From Actinobacteria bacterium UBA3028 (GTDB lineage Bacteria; Actinomycetota; Actinomycetes; Nanopelagicales; Nanopelagicaceae): a DNA stretch of 11,919 bases. The stretch covers positions 1,371-13,289 of the forward strand of contig DFDL01000012.1 in NCBI GenBank assembly GCA_002367715.1, in the 5' to 3' direction. Under the pieces are notes generated by a model, which was not told the DNA's origin, searched no databases, and saw only the letters and a program-made list of their open reading frames with translations. Made by a program: the position numbers and the translations under genes. Shown one piece after another: positions 1-6,247 of the stretch (within the stretch, counting starts at the first letter, position 1; the number at the start of each line of letters is the position of its first letter).

Positions 1-246
1 CCCACCATCATCTATCCCCATAACGATAAGGAAGCTGAAGCTAGAGCGCTTAAGGCATTTAATGAGATTATCGCGCTCGCACAGAGCCTTGGTGGCACTG
101 CAAGTGGTGAGCATGGAATCGGTGGATTGAAGCTATCTGCGCTTATTAATGAAACTCCAGAGCGCATCTTGAAGATTCAGAGAGAAATTAAATTGATTCT
201 TGATCCAAATAAGATTTTTAATCCAGGAAAGAAGTTTCCGCTTTAG
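1..246 (+). CDS. FAD-linked oxidase, GlcD / D-lactate dehydrogenase type (C-terminal fragment)
   Basis: The open frame enters from the left edge and stops at TAG (244-246), giving the last 81 residues. Two features identify the FAD-oxidase C-terminal domain of the GlcD/D-lactate dehydrogenase family: the GGTASGEHGIG stretch at fragment residues 31-41, and the ending DPNKIFNPGK just before the terminus. In this family the His of GEHGIG lies at the active site. The enzymes oxidise 2-hydroxy acids such as glycolate or D-lactate and pass electrons to a quinone or an Fe-S partner. The N-terminal FAD-binding domain is outside the window, so glycolate oxidase, D-lactate dehydrogenase and D-2-hydroxyglutarate dehydrogenase cannot be told apart. 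The stop codon overlaps the stop of the convergent sugar kinase by 4 bp. No separate terminator is visible. Confidence 0.85.
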   Translation, partial: PTIIYPHNDKEAEARALKAFNEIIALAQSLGGTASGEHGIGGLKLSALINETPERILKIQREIKLILDPNKIFNPGKKFPL

Positions 247-1106
247 TTTAAGCCTAGTTTCGCAGCAGTTAGCGAGTGATCATGAGAATTAATTTGAATA
301 TCTCTGCCCAACTTTGACTTTATGGCTTGGCCAATACCAAGTGCTGGACTTGAAATTCCCCCACCAAAGGCGATTGGCATATTTACAATCTTTAGCCTTC
401 GCTCCATTCTTAACGCAAGTTCAGCCAGATGGTTTGCTGCGTTATCCAATATAGCAGCTGCACTTTTAGAGCCATTCGAGGAACAATTAGCAACAGTTGG
501 AGTTAAACCAGCAATTGCTGATCTATCTTTTGAGTAAACAAACTGCCTAATGCTTGGCCAATCACTACCGCCAATTGTTCGCGAAATCGCATTTGATAGT
601 TCATCTAATGAGGAGAGCTCTTCAATTTGAGTCATTAGATGGCGAAGTGCTGCTCGACCAATCCAATAACCAGCTCCTTCATCTCCAAGTAAATATCCCC
701 AACCACCAATATTGATCTCTTCACCTGCCTTGGTGATATGAACTGCAATGGATCCCGTTCCAGCGTAAAGATAGATACCTTCGCCATCTTTAAACTCTGA
801 TCGATAGGCAAGTGCTACATCAGTTCCTATTGATAACTTAGAGCCAGGAAAAGCTTTGAGGAAATATTCTTCTATTTTTTCAACAGACCCCAACCCTGTT
901 ATTCCTATGGTTATGTGATTCGGATTTAGAGTACCTAAATCTCTTCTTAGTTCTATCAAGAACTTCTCCATTTTTTCTTGCGATTCAACTCGATAGAGAT
1001 GGCCATCAATGGGATTACTTGAGCCTTTAGATTTTATGGCACCTGTTTGATCGATTAAGGTCCACTTGGCCGAAGATGAACCCCCATCTATTCCTAGACT
1101 AAGCAT
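243..1106 (-). CDS. BadF/BadG-family sugar kinase, probable N-acetylglucosamine/N-acetylmuramic acid kinase
   Basis: This 287-residue protein has the ASKHA kinase fold of the BadF/BadG/BcrA/BcrD family. The phosphate-1 loop is IDGGSSSAKW (6-15) and the phosphate-2 loop is YAGTGSIA (114-121). The candidate catalytic Asp is D96 in GTDVALAY. The family signature GWGYLLGDEGAGYWIG is at 135-150 and the adenosine loop FGGG at 247-250. Length and motifs match GlcNAc/MurNAc kinases (NagK and MurK types) rather than the 2-hydroxyacyl-CoA dehydratase activators. It is the last gene of the regulator-transporter operon, 4 nt after the permease stop, with an AAAGG ribosome site 8 nt before the ATG. An ABC importer delivers unphosphorylated sugar, so an internal kinase is what this operon needs. 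Exact specificity (GlcNAc, MurNAc, GlcN) cannot be read from the sequence. Confidence 0.8.
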   Translation of the reverse strand: MLSLGIDGGSSSAKWTLIDQTGAIKSKGSSNPIDGHLYRVESQEKMEKFLIELRRDLGTLNPNHITIGITGLGSVEKIEEYFLKAFPGSKLSIGTDVALAYRSEFKDGEGIYLYAGTGSIAVHITKAGEEINIGGWGYLLGDEGAGYWIGRAALRHLMTQIEELSSLDELSNAISRTIGGSDWPSIRQFVYSKDRSAIAGLTPTVANCSSNGSKSAAAILDNAANHLAELALRMERRLKIVNMPIAFGGGISSPALGIGQAIKSKLGRDIQINSHDHSLTAAKLGLN

Positions 1107-1110
1107 TTGA

Positions 1111-1938
1111 TTAGCCTTTCACAGCGCCGGCAGTAAGACCCTTTATAAACTGTTCGGAAAGTATCAAATAAAGCACCACTAAAGGAAGGGCTGCTAGGCA
1201 GAGCCCTGCAAATAAAACCCCCCACTGTGAGGCGTATTGACCAAAGAATACGGTTAGACCCTGCATCAGAGTCTTCTTCTCTGGGCTCTGCAGAAATACA
1301 AGTGGAAGAAAGAAATCATTCCAAATAGGTATAGCTGAATAGATAGCCACAATAGCCATTCCAGGACGCACTAATGGAACCAAGACCTTTGAAAGTAACT
1401 TGAATTCACTAGCTCCATCAATTCTTGCTGCATTATCTAAATCTGTTGGAAGAGATTTAAAGAAACCGCTCATGATAAAAATAGCTGCGGGTAGGGCTGC
1501 TGAGGTATAAACCAAAATTAATCCCAATCTAGAATCCAATAGATTCATCCATTTAAGTTGAATAAATAGGGGAAGGATCGCAAGCTTCGCAGGAACTAAC
1601 ATTCCGGTGAGGATAAATCCAAAAATAACATTATTGCCTTTAAATGAATATCTACCTAGAACAAAGCCCGCCCCTAGAGCAAGAACCAAAATGAGAATTA
1701 GCGATCCACCTGTAATGATAAGTGAGTTAATTATGTAGGAACCAAACTCCCCCTCACTCCAAACCCTCTGATAATTCTCCCAAAAAGGATCTCTGGCTAG
1801 AGCAAACGGTGTTCGGGCAAATTCATTAGATTCCCGAAGAGATGAATTTAAGAGGAAAAACATTGGTAGCAAAACGATAAAAGCATTGATTATTAAAATA
1901 CTTTGGAAGAAGGTGCGAGATGCGAAGAGTTTTATCAC
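1111..1938 (-). CDS. CUT1 sugar ABC transporter permease, MalG type
   Basis: This 275-residue integral membrane protein has about six hydrophobic helices. An N-terminal helix spans roughly residues 11-30, followed by an extracytoplasmic segment ending in WENYQRVW. The cytoplasmic EAA loop that contacts the ATPase reads DNAARIDGAS at 168-177, close to the MalG consensus but with Asn where a Glu is common. It pairs with the MalF-type gene upstream to form the membrane pore of a carbohydrate importer. The start is GTG in a GTGA overlap with that gene's TGA, and GAGGTGG upstream serves as ribosome site. No ATP-binding subunit is encoded in this operon. In actinobacteria CUT1 transporters often share one MsiK-type ATPase encoded elsewhere, which probably applies here. 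The substrate is inferred only from neighbours. Confidence 0.9.
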   Translation of the reverse strand: MIKLFASRTFFQSILIINAFIVLLPMFFLLNSSLRESNEFARTPFALARDPFWENYQRVWSEGEFGSYIINSLIITGGSLILILVLALGAGFVLGRYSFKGNNVIFGFILTGMLVPAKLAILPLFIQLKWMNLLDSRLGLILVYTSAALPAAIFIMSGFFKSLPTDLDNAARIDGASEFKLLSKVLVPLVRPGMAIVAIYSAIPIWNDFFLPLVFLQSPEKKTLMQGLTVFFGQYASQWGVLFAGLCLAALPLVVLYLILSEQFIKGLTAGAVKG

Positions 1939-2852
1939 TGTTCCACCTCACGCCTACGAAGCAGCGCAGAACCAAATGCCGCGCCAAAACCAACTAGAGT
2001 GAAAATCAAAACTCCAAGCGCTGAACCAACTCCCACATTATTTGCCCCTGAATCAATAGACCCAAATGAGAGTCGATAGAACATGAGCGCCAAAGTATCT
2101 GTTGCTCCGGCAGGGCTTCCATTAGAACCGCCAATTACAAAGGGCAGATCAAACCACTCATAAGCTCCGATGAATGTAAGGACAGTTATTATCGTTAGAG
2201 AGGGAGCTAGAAGTGGAAACATAATCTTTCTAAAGATCTGATTCTCTGAAGCTCCATCAATGCGTGCGGCTTCAATATATTCAGTATTTATCGCATTTAG
2301 TCCGGCTAGAAAAACTATCGCTGGAAAACCGACCCAGCGCCATATGTTGATAAACATCAAGGTTGGCAACGCTGTTGAAGTGTCACCTAACCAAGGTTTG
2401 GCCAAATCTGGAACTCCAAGTCCTGTAATAATTTGATTGATTGGTCCATAATAAGGATCAAGCAATGATTGCCATAAATACGCAACAACAACTAGTGAAA
2501 AGATGACTGGAAGAAATACTACGACGCGATAAACGCGAAGACCTCTTTTTACTCTAAACATCGCATAGGCAAGGAGAAGTCCAAAAGATGTTTGAAAAGC
2601 CATAATGACTATAAAGGCAATGGTGTTATGTCTTAGGGCTGCAGTTAACTGGTCAAGATATGGATAAGAGAAAAGTCTCTGGAAATTCTCGAATCCTGCA
2701 AATGTACTTCTCTGAAAACCATCCCAACTAAAGAAGGCATAACTCAAAGTGGTTAGCGCTGGAACTGTTGTAAAAATTATTATTACTGCAAGCGCAGGTA
2801 TTAAAAGAGACCAGGTTGTTCGATTCTGCTCTCTACGTAGCGCTGATGACAT
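1935..2852 (-). CDS. CUT1 sugar ABC transporter permease, MalF/UgpA type
   Basis: This 305-residue inner-membrane permease has about six helices. The first is at roughly 14-34, and the segment SYAFFSWDGF after it is typical of short MalF-like permeases that lack the large periplasmic loop of E. coli MalF. The EAA loop is EAARIDGAS at 194-202, followed by a conserved FPLLAPS stretch. It forms the heterodimeric channel with the MalG-type partner. The ATG lies 62 bases after the binding-protein stop, and this gap contains a strong hairpin. An AGG ribosome site with 7-nt spacing precedes the start, which is weaker than the site of the binding-protein gene. Together these suggest lower translation of the permeases than of the binding protein. 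Confidence 0.9.
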   Translation of the reverse strand: MSSALRREQNRTTWSLLIPALAVIIIFTTVPALTTLSYAFFSWDGFQRSTFAGFENFQRLFSYPYLDQLTAALRHNTIAFIVIMAFQTSFGLLLAYAMFRVKRGLRVYRVVVFLPVIFSLVVVAYLWQSLLDPYYGPINQIITGLGVPDLAKPWLGDTSTALPTLMFINIWRWVGFPAIVFLAGLNAINTEYIEAARIDGASENQIFRKIMFPLLAPSLTIITVLTFIGAYEWFDLPFVIGGSNGSPAGATDTLALMFYRLSFGSIDSGANNVGVGSALGVLIFTLVGFGAAFGSALLRRREVEQ

Positions 2853-2871
2853 TTAAAGACCTAGAAATAGC

Positions 2872-2902
2872 GCTCTGGGCGCACCGTAGATGCGCCCAGA
2901 GC
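2872..2902 (-). promoter_or_regulatory. GC-rich perfect hairpin between binding-protein and permease genes
   Basis: Arms GCTCTGGGCGCA (2872-2883) and TGCGCCCAGAGC (2891-2902) pair perfectly over 12 bp around a 7-base loop (2884-2890). It lies 12 bases after the binding-protein stop codon and 19 bases before the permease start. On the minus strand it is followed by a mixed sequence rather than a run of T, so it is a poor intrinsic terminator. Stem-loops at this position in sugar-transport operons (for example after malE) protect the 3' end of the upstream message or cause partial termination. This makes binding protein more abundant than permease, and that role is inferred here. Confidence 0.75.
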
Positions 2903-2914
2903 TACTAACTATTC

Positions 2915-4189
2915 TTAGGATTTACCCTTTTGAGGTGCATACCAAGAAGCTACTGCAGTCTGAACATCCTTAGCTAACTGCTCTGGTGTAATTCCACCAA
3001 CAATTAACTTCTGGAATCCAGGCTGAAGAATTGATGAACTGGTTGGGTTCTCAAATCGGAAGCCAACAACATTTAGGAACGGTGTTCCAAGTGTTGTTCT
3101 CCAACGATTGATTTCCTTCACAGCGGGATCAGTTACCTTCACATAAGGAGCAGTTGGAATGAATGCAATTTCATCAACTAGCGCTTGGCCAAATGCCTTG
3201 GTTCCAAGGAAGTTGATCAGCTTCAAAGCTGCTGCTTTCTGTGTGGTTTTAGCGTTAATGGCATAAGCGCCATCTGCCCAGGTTCCAACATAACGCTTTG
3301 CTCCAGCATTTGCCTTAGGAGCTGGGAACCAACCAATGGTGATTGAAGGATTTAGAGAGCGGAAATAACCGATCTCATAGTTTCCTCCAATATAAAAGGC
3401 TGCCTTCTCGTTTGCAAAGAGACCGCGAGCGGTGTTGTAGTCAATACCTTGGTAATTAGCTGGCATCCACTTAGTAAGGTCTGCAACTGCCTTGAGGCTT
3501 GCTACATAACCTTTATTCGTAAATGTTTTCTTTCCAGCAACGACATCATTGTAGAACGCAGTTCCACCATAGAAGGTTGGGCCAACAGTTGCATGGAGCT
3601 GCTCAAGAGCAGGTCCATTACCGCCGGCATTACCTAGTGGAAGGAATCCAGCTTTCTTAACTTTTGCAAAAGCATTTTGAAGTTGCGCCCAGGTCTGTGG
3701 CAGCGCCCGAACTCCAGACTGCTCCAAAAGATCTGGGTTATACATAATTCCTAGAGCAGAGACTGCATATGGCAATCCAAATTGCTTCTTATCTTTATAG
3801 CCTTGAGCGCCAGCAAGAATTCCTGCTGGTAATTTCTTCAAAGCAGGAACTTCCGCAGTTGTTAAGGGCATGAAGTTTCCAGCATCAGAGAGATTTGCCA
3901 TTCCACCGTATGGGCGCATCTGAATAACATCAGGGCCTTTTCCAGCAGTTAGCGCAGTAGCAACAATGGCGTTGTACTCTGTATTTAGATATGGCGTGAA
4001 CTTAACTGTGATACCAGGGTTCTTCGCTTCGAAAAGCTTGATCTGGCTCTCATAGAACGCCTTATCTTCAGTGCGCCAGCTCCAGAATGTAACTTCTGTG
4101 TTGGCTGAAGCTATAGAAGCTCCAGGTGCAACCACGGTCACTGCCGCAAAAAGGGCTGCGACCAAGCCGCGGATTTTTGAGATTTTCAC
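2915..4189 (-). CDS. Extracellular sugar-binding protein of a CUT1 ABC transporter
   Basis: This is a 424-residue family 1 solute-binding protein (MalE/UgpB-like). It has a Sec signal peptide: K2, K5 and R7, a hydrophobic core at about 8-22, and a likely cleavage site after ASA at 27-29. The mature part begins NTEVTFWSWR, and the fold shows the typical IKLFEAKNPGITVKF and GKGPDVIQM segments (about 50-90). The protein contains no cysteine, so there is no lipobox, unlike most Gram-positive binding proteins. Aromatic residues are plentiful (WSWR, NYEIGYF, GTWADGAY), as usual for sugar clefts. The start is GTG, which directly follows the TAA of the regulator gene. A strong GAGGAGG site (4197-4203, 7-nt spacing) within the end of the regulator gene supports this start and high expression. 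The ligand is unknown; an amino sugar or muropeptide sugar is the contextual guess. Confidence 0.9.
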   Translation of the reverse strand: MKISKIRGLVAALFAAVTVVAPGASIASANTEVTFWSWRTEDKAFYESQIKLFEAKNPGITVKFTPYLNTEYNAIVATALTAGKGPDVIQMRPYGGMANLSDAGNFMPLTTAEVPALKKLPAGILAGAQGYKDKKQFGLPYAVSALGIMYNPDLLEQSGVRALPQTWAQLQNAFAKVKKAGFLPLGNAGGNGPALEQLHATVGPTFYGGTAFYNDVVAGKKTFTNKGYVASLKAVADLTKWMPANYQGIDYNTARGLFANEKAAFYIGGNYEIGYFRSLNPSITIGWFPAPKANAGAKRYVGTWADGAYAINAKTTQKAAALKLINFLGTKAFGQALVDEIAFIPTAPYVKVTDPAVKEINRWRTTLGTPFLNVVGFRFENPTSSSILQPGFQKLIVGGITPEQLAKDVQTAVASWYAPQKGKS

Positions 4190-5119
4190 TTAATTTCCTC
4201 CTCGAGGGCGGTAGGTGTGGTTCTTTCCGGAGCGAACTGATACAGCAGCTCTTGAAAGATCTAGAGCGGACTTGGTGCCGCTCCAGTTTCTCTGTGCCAG
4301 TGCGACGCAGAGACAGTCAACCACCGTTAGCTGCGCAATGCGCGAAGCCGTTGCACCGCTACGGAAGGTGGTTTCCCGTGCGGCAGTATGTAAGACAAAA
4401 TCTGCAAGAGATGCAGCTGGACTTCTTAAGGTATTAGTAATCAAAACTATTGTTACTCCACGTGCTTTAAATTCTCGGATGACATCAACGGTGTCAATGG
4501 TAGTTCCTGAGTGCGTGATTGCTACCAAAACATCACCTTTATCCAAGACGGCAATTGAGGTCATAGCCGAGTGAAAGTCAGTCCAAGATATTGCTCTCTT
4601 AGAGAGGCGATTAAGTTTTGATTGAAAGTCCATAGCAACAAAACCACTAGAAACTAATCCAAATAGCCCAATTATCTCTGCTTTTTCAAACACCTCAACA
4701 ACTTTTCCAAAGGTTTGGATATCTAATTTTTCAGCCGTTGACTCAATAGCCCTTGCATCAGAATAGGTAACCTTTTCTATAATTGAAGCCAAACTATCAC
4801 TTGGCGTAATTCCGCCATCTAGATATTCAGTGTCGAATTGTTTGGCACTCTTCCAAGAGAGATCGCTGACTAACGCCATTTTGAATTCTGGAAAACCACG
4901 AAAGCCTAAAGCCTTACTGAATCGAACAACCGATGAAACTGAAGTCTTACTATGAGAGGCCAACTGAGTGATATTCATTGGCGCAATTAATTGTGGTTCT
5001 TTCAGAACAACTTCCGCAATTGCAACTTCGCTGGCGTGAAATGAGCCCAATTGGCTCTGTATCAACTCTAATAAATTCGAATGATGGCTAGGAGTGACTA
5101 GCGATAACTGTTCAACCAT
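4190..5119 (-). CDS. RpiR/MurR-family transcriptional regulator (HTH + SIS)
   Basis: This 309-residue regulator has an N-terminal RpiR-type helix-turn-helix. The segment ITQLASHSKTSVSSVVRFSK (50-69) carries the recognition helix and is followed by GFRGFPEFK. A C-terminal SIS phosphosugar-binding domain spans about 137-277, with FGLVSSG (153-159) and the THSGTT loop (202-207) that binds sugar phosphates. Family members such as MurR and RpiR sense sugar-6-phosphates. With a GlcNAc/MurNAc-type kinase in the same operon and AnmK nearby, MurNAc-6P, GlcNAc-6P or GlcN-6P is the likely effector. The start chosen is ATG at 5119, because GGAGG (5126-5130) is 6 nt before it. A GTG two codons upstream at 5125 overlaps the ribosome site and is unlikely. 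It is the first gene of its operon and probably autoregulates. Confidence 0.88.
   Translation of the reverse strand: MVEQLSLVTPSHHSNLLELIQSQLGSFHASEVAIAEVVLKEPQLIAPMNITQLASHSKTSVSSVVRFSKALGFRGFPEFKMALVSDLSWKSAKQFDTEYLDGGITPSDSLASIIEKVTYSDARAIESTAEKLDIQTFGKVVEVFEKAEIIGLFGLVSSGFVAMDFQSKLNRLSKRAISWTDFHSAMTSIAVLDKGDVLVAITHSGTTIDTVDVIREFKARGVTIVLITNTLRSPAASLADFVLHTAARETTFRSGATASRIAQLTVVDCLCVALAQRNWSGTKSALDLSRAAVSVRSGKNHTYRPRGGN
4197..4203 (-). promoter_or_regulatory. Strong ribosome binding site of the binding-protein gene
   Basis: GAGGAGG on the minus strand lies 7 nt before the GTG at 4189. It is within the last codons of the upstream regulator gene, whose TAA abuts the GTG. It decides the GTG start and indicates translational coupling with efficient re-initiation. 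Confidence 0.8.
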
Positions 5120-5125
5120 AACCAC

Positions 5126-5130
5126 CCTCC
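5126..5130 (-). promoter_or_regulatory. Ribosome binding site that sets the regulator start
   Basis: GGAGG on the minus strand is followed by 6 nt and ATG at 5119. An in-frame GTG at 5125 would begin immediately after this site, too close for initiation. The shorter 309-residue product is therefore preferred. Confidence 0.7.
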
Positions 5131-5177
5131 GTGAAAAATCATTTCAGGACATTCAATTGTTGGTGAAAATTATCGCC
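5131..5177. promoter_or_regulatory. Candidate operator region of the RpiR-type regulator
   Basis: Two imperfect dyads lie between the serine hydrolase gene and the regulator gene. One is TGAAA-N5-TTTCA at 5132-5146. The other is GGTGAAAATTATCGCC at 5162-5177, where 6 of 8 base pairs are symmetric about AATT. Both contain GTGAAAA in the same orientation (5131-5137 and 5163-5169), 32 bp apart, or about three helical turns. The second dyad covers the predicted -10 box. This layout fits an autorepressor binding cooperatively, but GTGAAAA also occurs elsewhere in the window by chance, and the operator of this protein is unknown. Confidence 0.4.
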
Positions 5178-5195
5178 TTGTTCTCGAAAGGTCAA
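5169..5195 (-). promoter_or_regulatory. Candidate promoter of the regulator-sugar transporter operon
   Basis: On the minus strand TTGACC (5195-5190) resembles a -35 box. GATAAT (5174-5169) resembles a -10 box, with a 15-bp spacer that is a little short. Transcription would start near 5162 and leave a leader of roughly 43 nt before the ATG at 5119. The -35 overlaps the stop codon of the upstream serine hydrolase gene, so the operon can have its own start site despite the short gap. Confidence 0.5.
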
Positions 5196-6247
5196 CTGGC
5201 GCGAGCGATTCTCGTAGAAAAGTTCTTGAATTCAGAGTCCCAAATCTCGACCATAGGCTTAAATTCACCTACTGTGTGAAGACGATTCGTTAGATAGACC
5301 AACGCCTGCTGGCTCCGGCCGTGGAACGCAAAGCCGGTTCCTGTAAAGCCAAAATGACCAAAACTCCATGACTTTGGACCAACTGACCAACGTTTGAAGC
5401 CTAAACCTTGAGAATCTTCCAAACTTGGAGCCAGGAATTCATTCAAGATCCTAGAGTCAAAAAAGCCCTCACCTTTAAAGGAGTTATTGAGCTCTTGAGT
5501 GAAGGAAATCAAATCTATCAAATTAGAGAAGAGTCCAGCGTGTCCAGCGATTCCACTAAAGCAGTGGAATGAGTTCCCATCGTTAATTTCACCAGAGAGA
5601 ACGTGAGAGCGCCATCTAGCAAAATCTGTAGCATGCTCAGGAATAACATAAGGCTTTTTGCTCTCTACCATCTTGTATTCAATAGAGTCGCCAATTGATG
5701 TAGCAACTACATTGTTTAAATCTGTAGGTTTCCCAAATTTCGTACTGGCCAAACCTAAAGGTTCAGCAATAACTTTATAGAAAATATCATCAAGATTATG
5801 GCTCCCAACTATTTCGATGATACGTCCAAGTGTTATAAATCCTAGATCTGAATAGGTGAATTTTGTTCCAGGCTCCTGCTCTAAATCAATTTGGGAAATG
5901 TGGCTATGCACTTCATCTGCAGTTTGGCAAGAAATATAGAAAGGGCGCCAAGCAGGTAACCCAGAGTTATGAGAAAGCAAGTGCCGTAGGGTAATTTCTG
6001 ACTTTTTTCCTTTATCCCATGCCGGAAGAAACTTTGAAACTTTGTTATCTATTCCTAGTCGCTCAGTTTCCAAGAATTTAATGAGAATCGAGGTGGTTGA
6101 GAGCACCTTTGTAATTGATCCAAGATCAAAACTTGAGTATTCATCAATTTGACGCTGATCGAGTCCCCCAAGTAGAGAAGTGTCACCAGAAATTAACTCT
6201 TCAACTTCATTGCGGTCAATTCTGGCAATAGCGAGGCAGGAACTCAT
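5192..6247 (-). CDS. Cytoplasmic serine hydrolase of the class C beta-lactamase / penicillin-binding fold
   Basis: This 351-residue protein belongs to the beta-lactamase (AmpC/EstB/DD-peptidase) family. The catalytic SxxK motif is SITK with S44 and K47, followed by the family stretch RHLLSHNSGLP (88-98). The second motif is Y132-S-D (GTKFTYSDLG). The region expected to hold the KTG motif reads HFGFTGTGF (298-306), so His replaces Lys, as in many esterases and peptidases of the family. There is no signal peptide or membrane segment, so it should act in the cytoplasm. It starts in an ATGA overlap with the dipeptide epimerase gene, so the two are co-translated. A role in trimming imported muropeptides (carboxypeptidase or amidase) is inferred from this partner. 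A classical secreted beta-lactamase is unlikely. An esterase is the main alternative. Confidence 0.8.
   Translation of the reverse strand: MSSCLAIARIDRNEVEELISGDTSLLGGLDQRQIDEYSSFDLGSITKVLSTTSILIKFLETERLGIDNKVSKFLPAWDKGKKSEITLRHLLSHNSGLPAWRPFYISCQTADEVHSHISQIDLEQEPGTKFTYSDLGFITLGRIIEIVGSHNLDDIFYKVIAEPLGLASTKFGKPTDLNNVVATSIGDSIEYKMVESKKPYVIPEHATDFARWRSHVLSGEINDGNSFHCFSGIAGHAGLFSNLIDLISFTQELNNSFKGEGFFDSRILNEFLAPSLEDSQGLGFKRWSVGPKSWSFGHFGFTGTGFAFHGRSQQALVYLTNRLHTVGEFKPMVEIWDSEFKNFSTRIARAS

Noticed and set aside
2872..2902. Intrinsic terminator after the binding-protein gene
   Set aside because: The stem is strong, but the minus-strand sequence after it has no T-run and the permeases follow at once. 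It is better treated as a processing or attenuation hairpin.
4126..4437. Plus-strand open frame of about 100 codons opposite the regulator and binding-protein genes
   Set aside because: It has no recognisable domain and no ribosome site, and it lies opposite two well-supported genes. It is a shadow frame, as are the other short plus-strand frames at 322-537, 4215-4574, 6881-7141, 7786-8082, 9660-9908 and 10807-11073.
5117..5125. GTG start at 5125 for the RpiR-type regulator
   Set aside because: The codon directly abuts the GGAGG site. ATG at 5119 has normal 6-nt spacing.
5192..6247. Antibiotic-resistance beta-lactamase
   Set aside because: There is no signal peptide, the KTG motif is replaced by HFG, and it is coupled to a murein-peptide epimerase.
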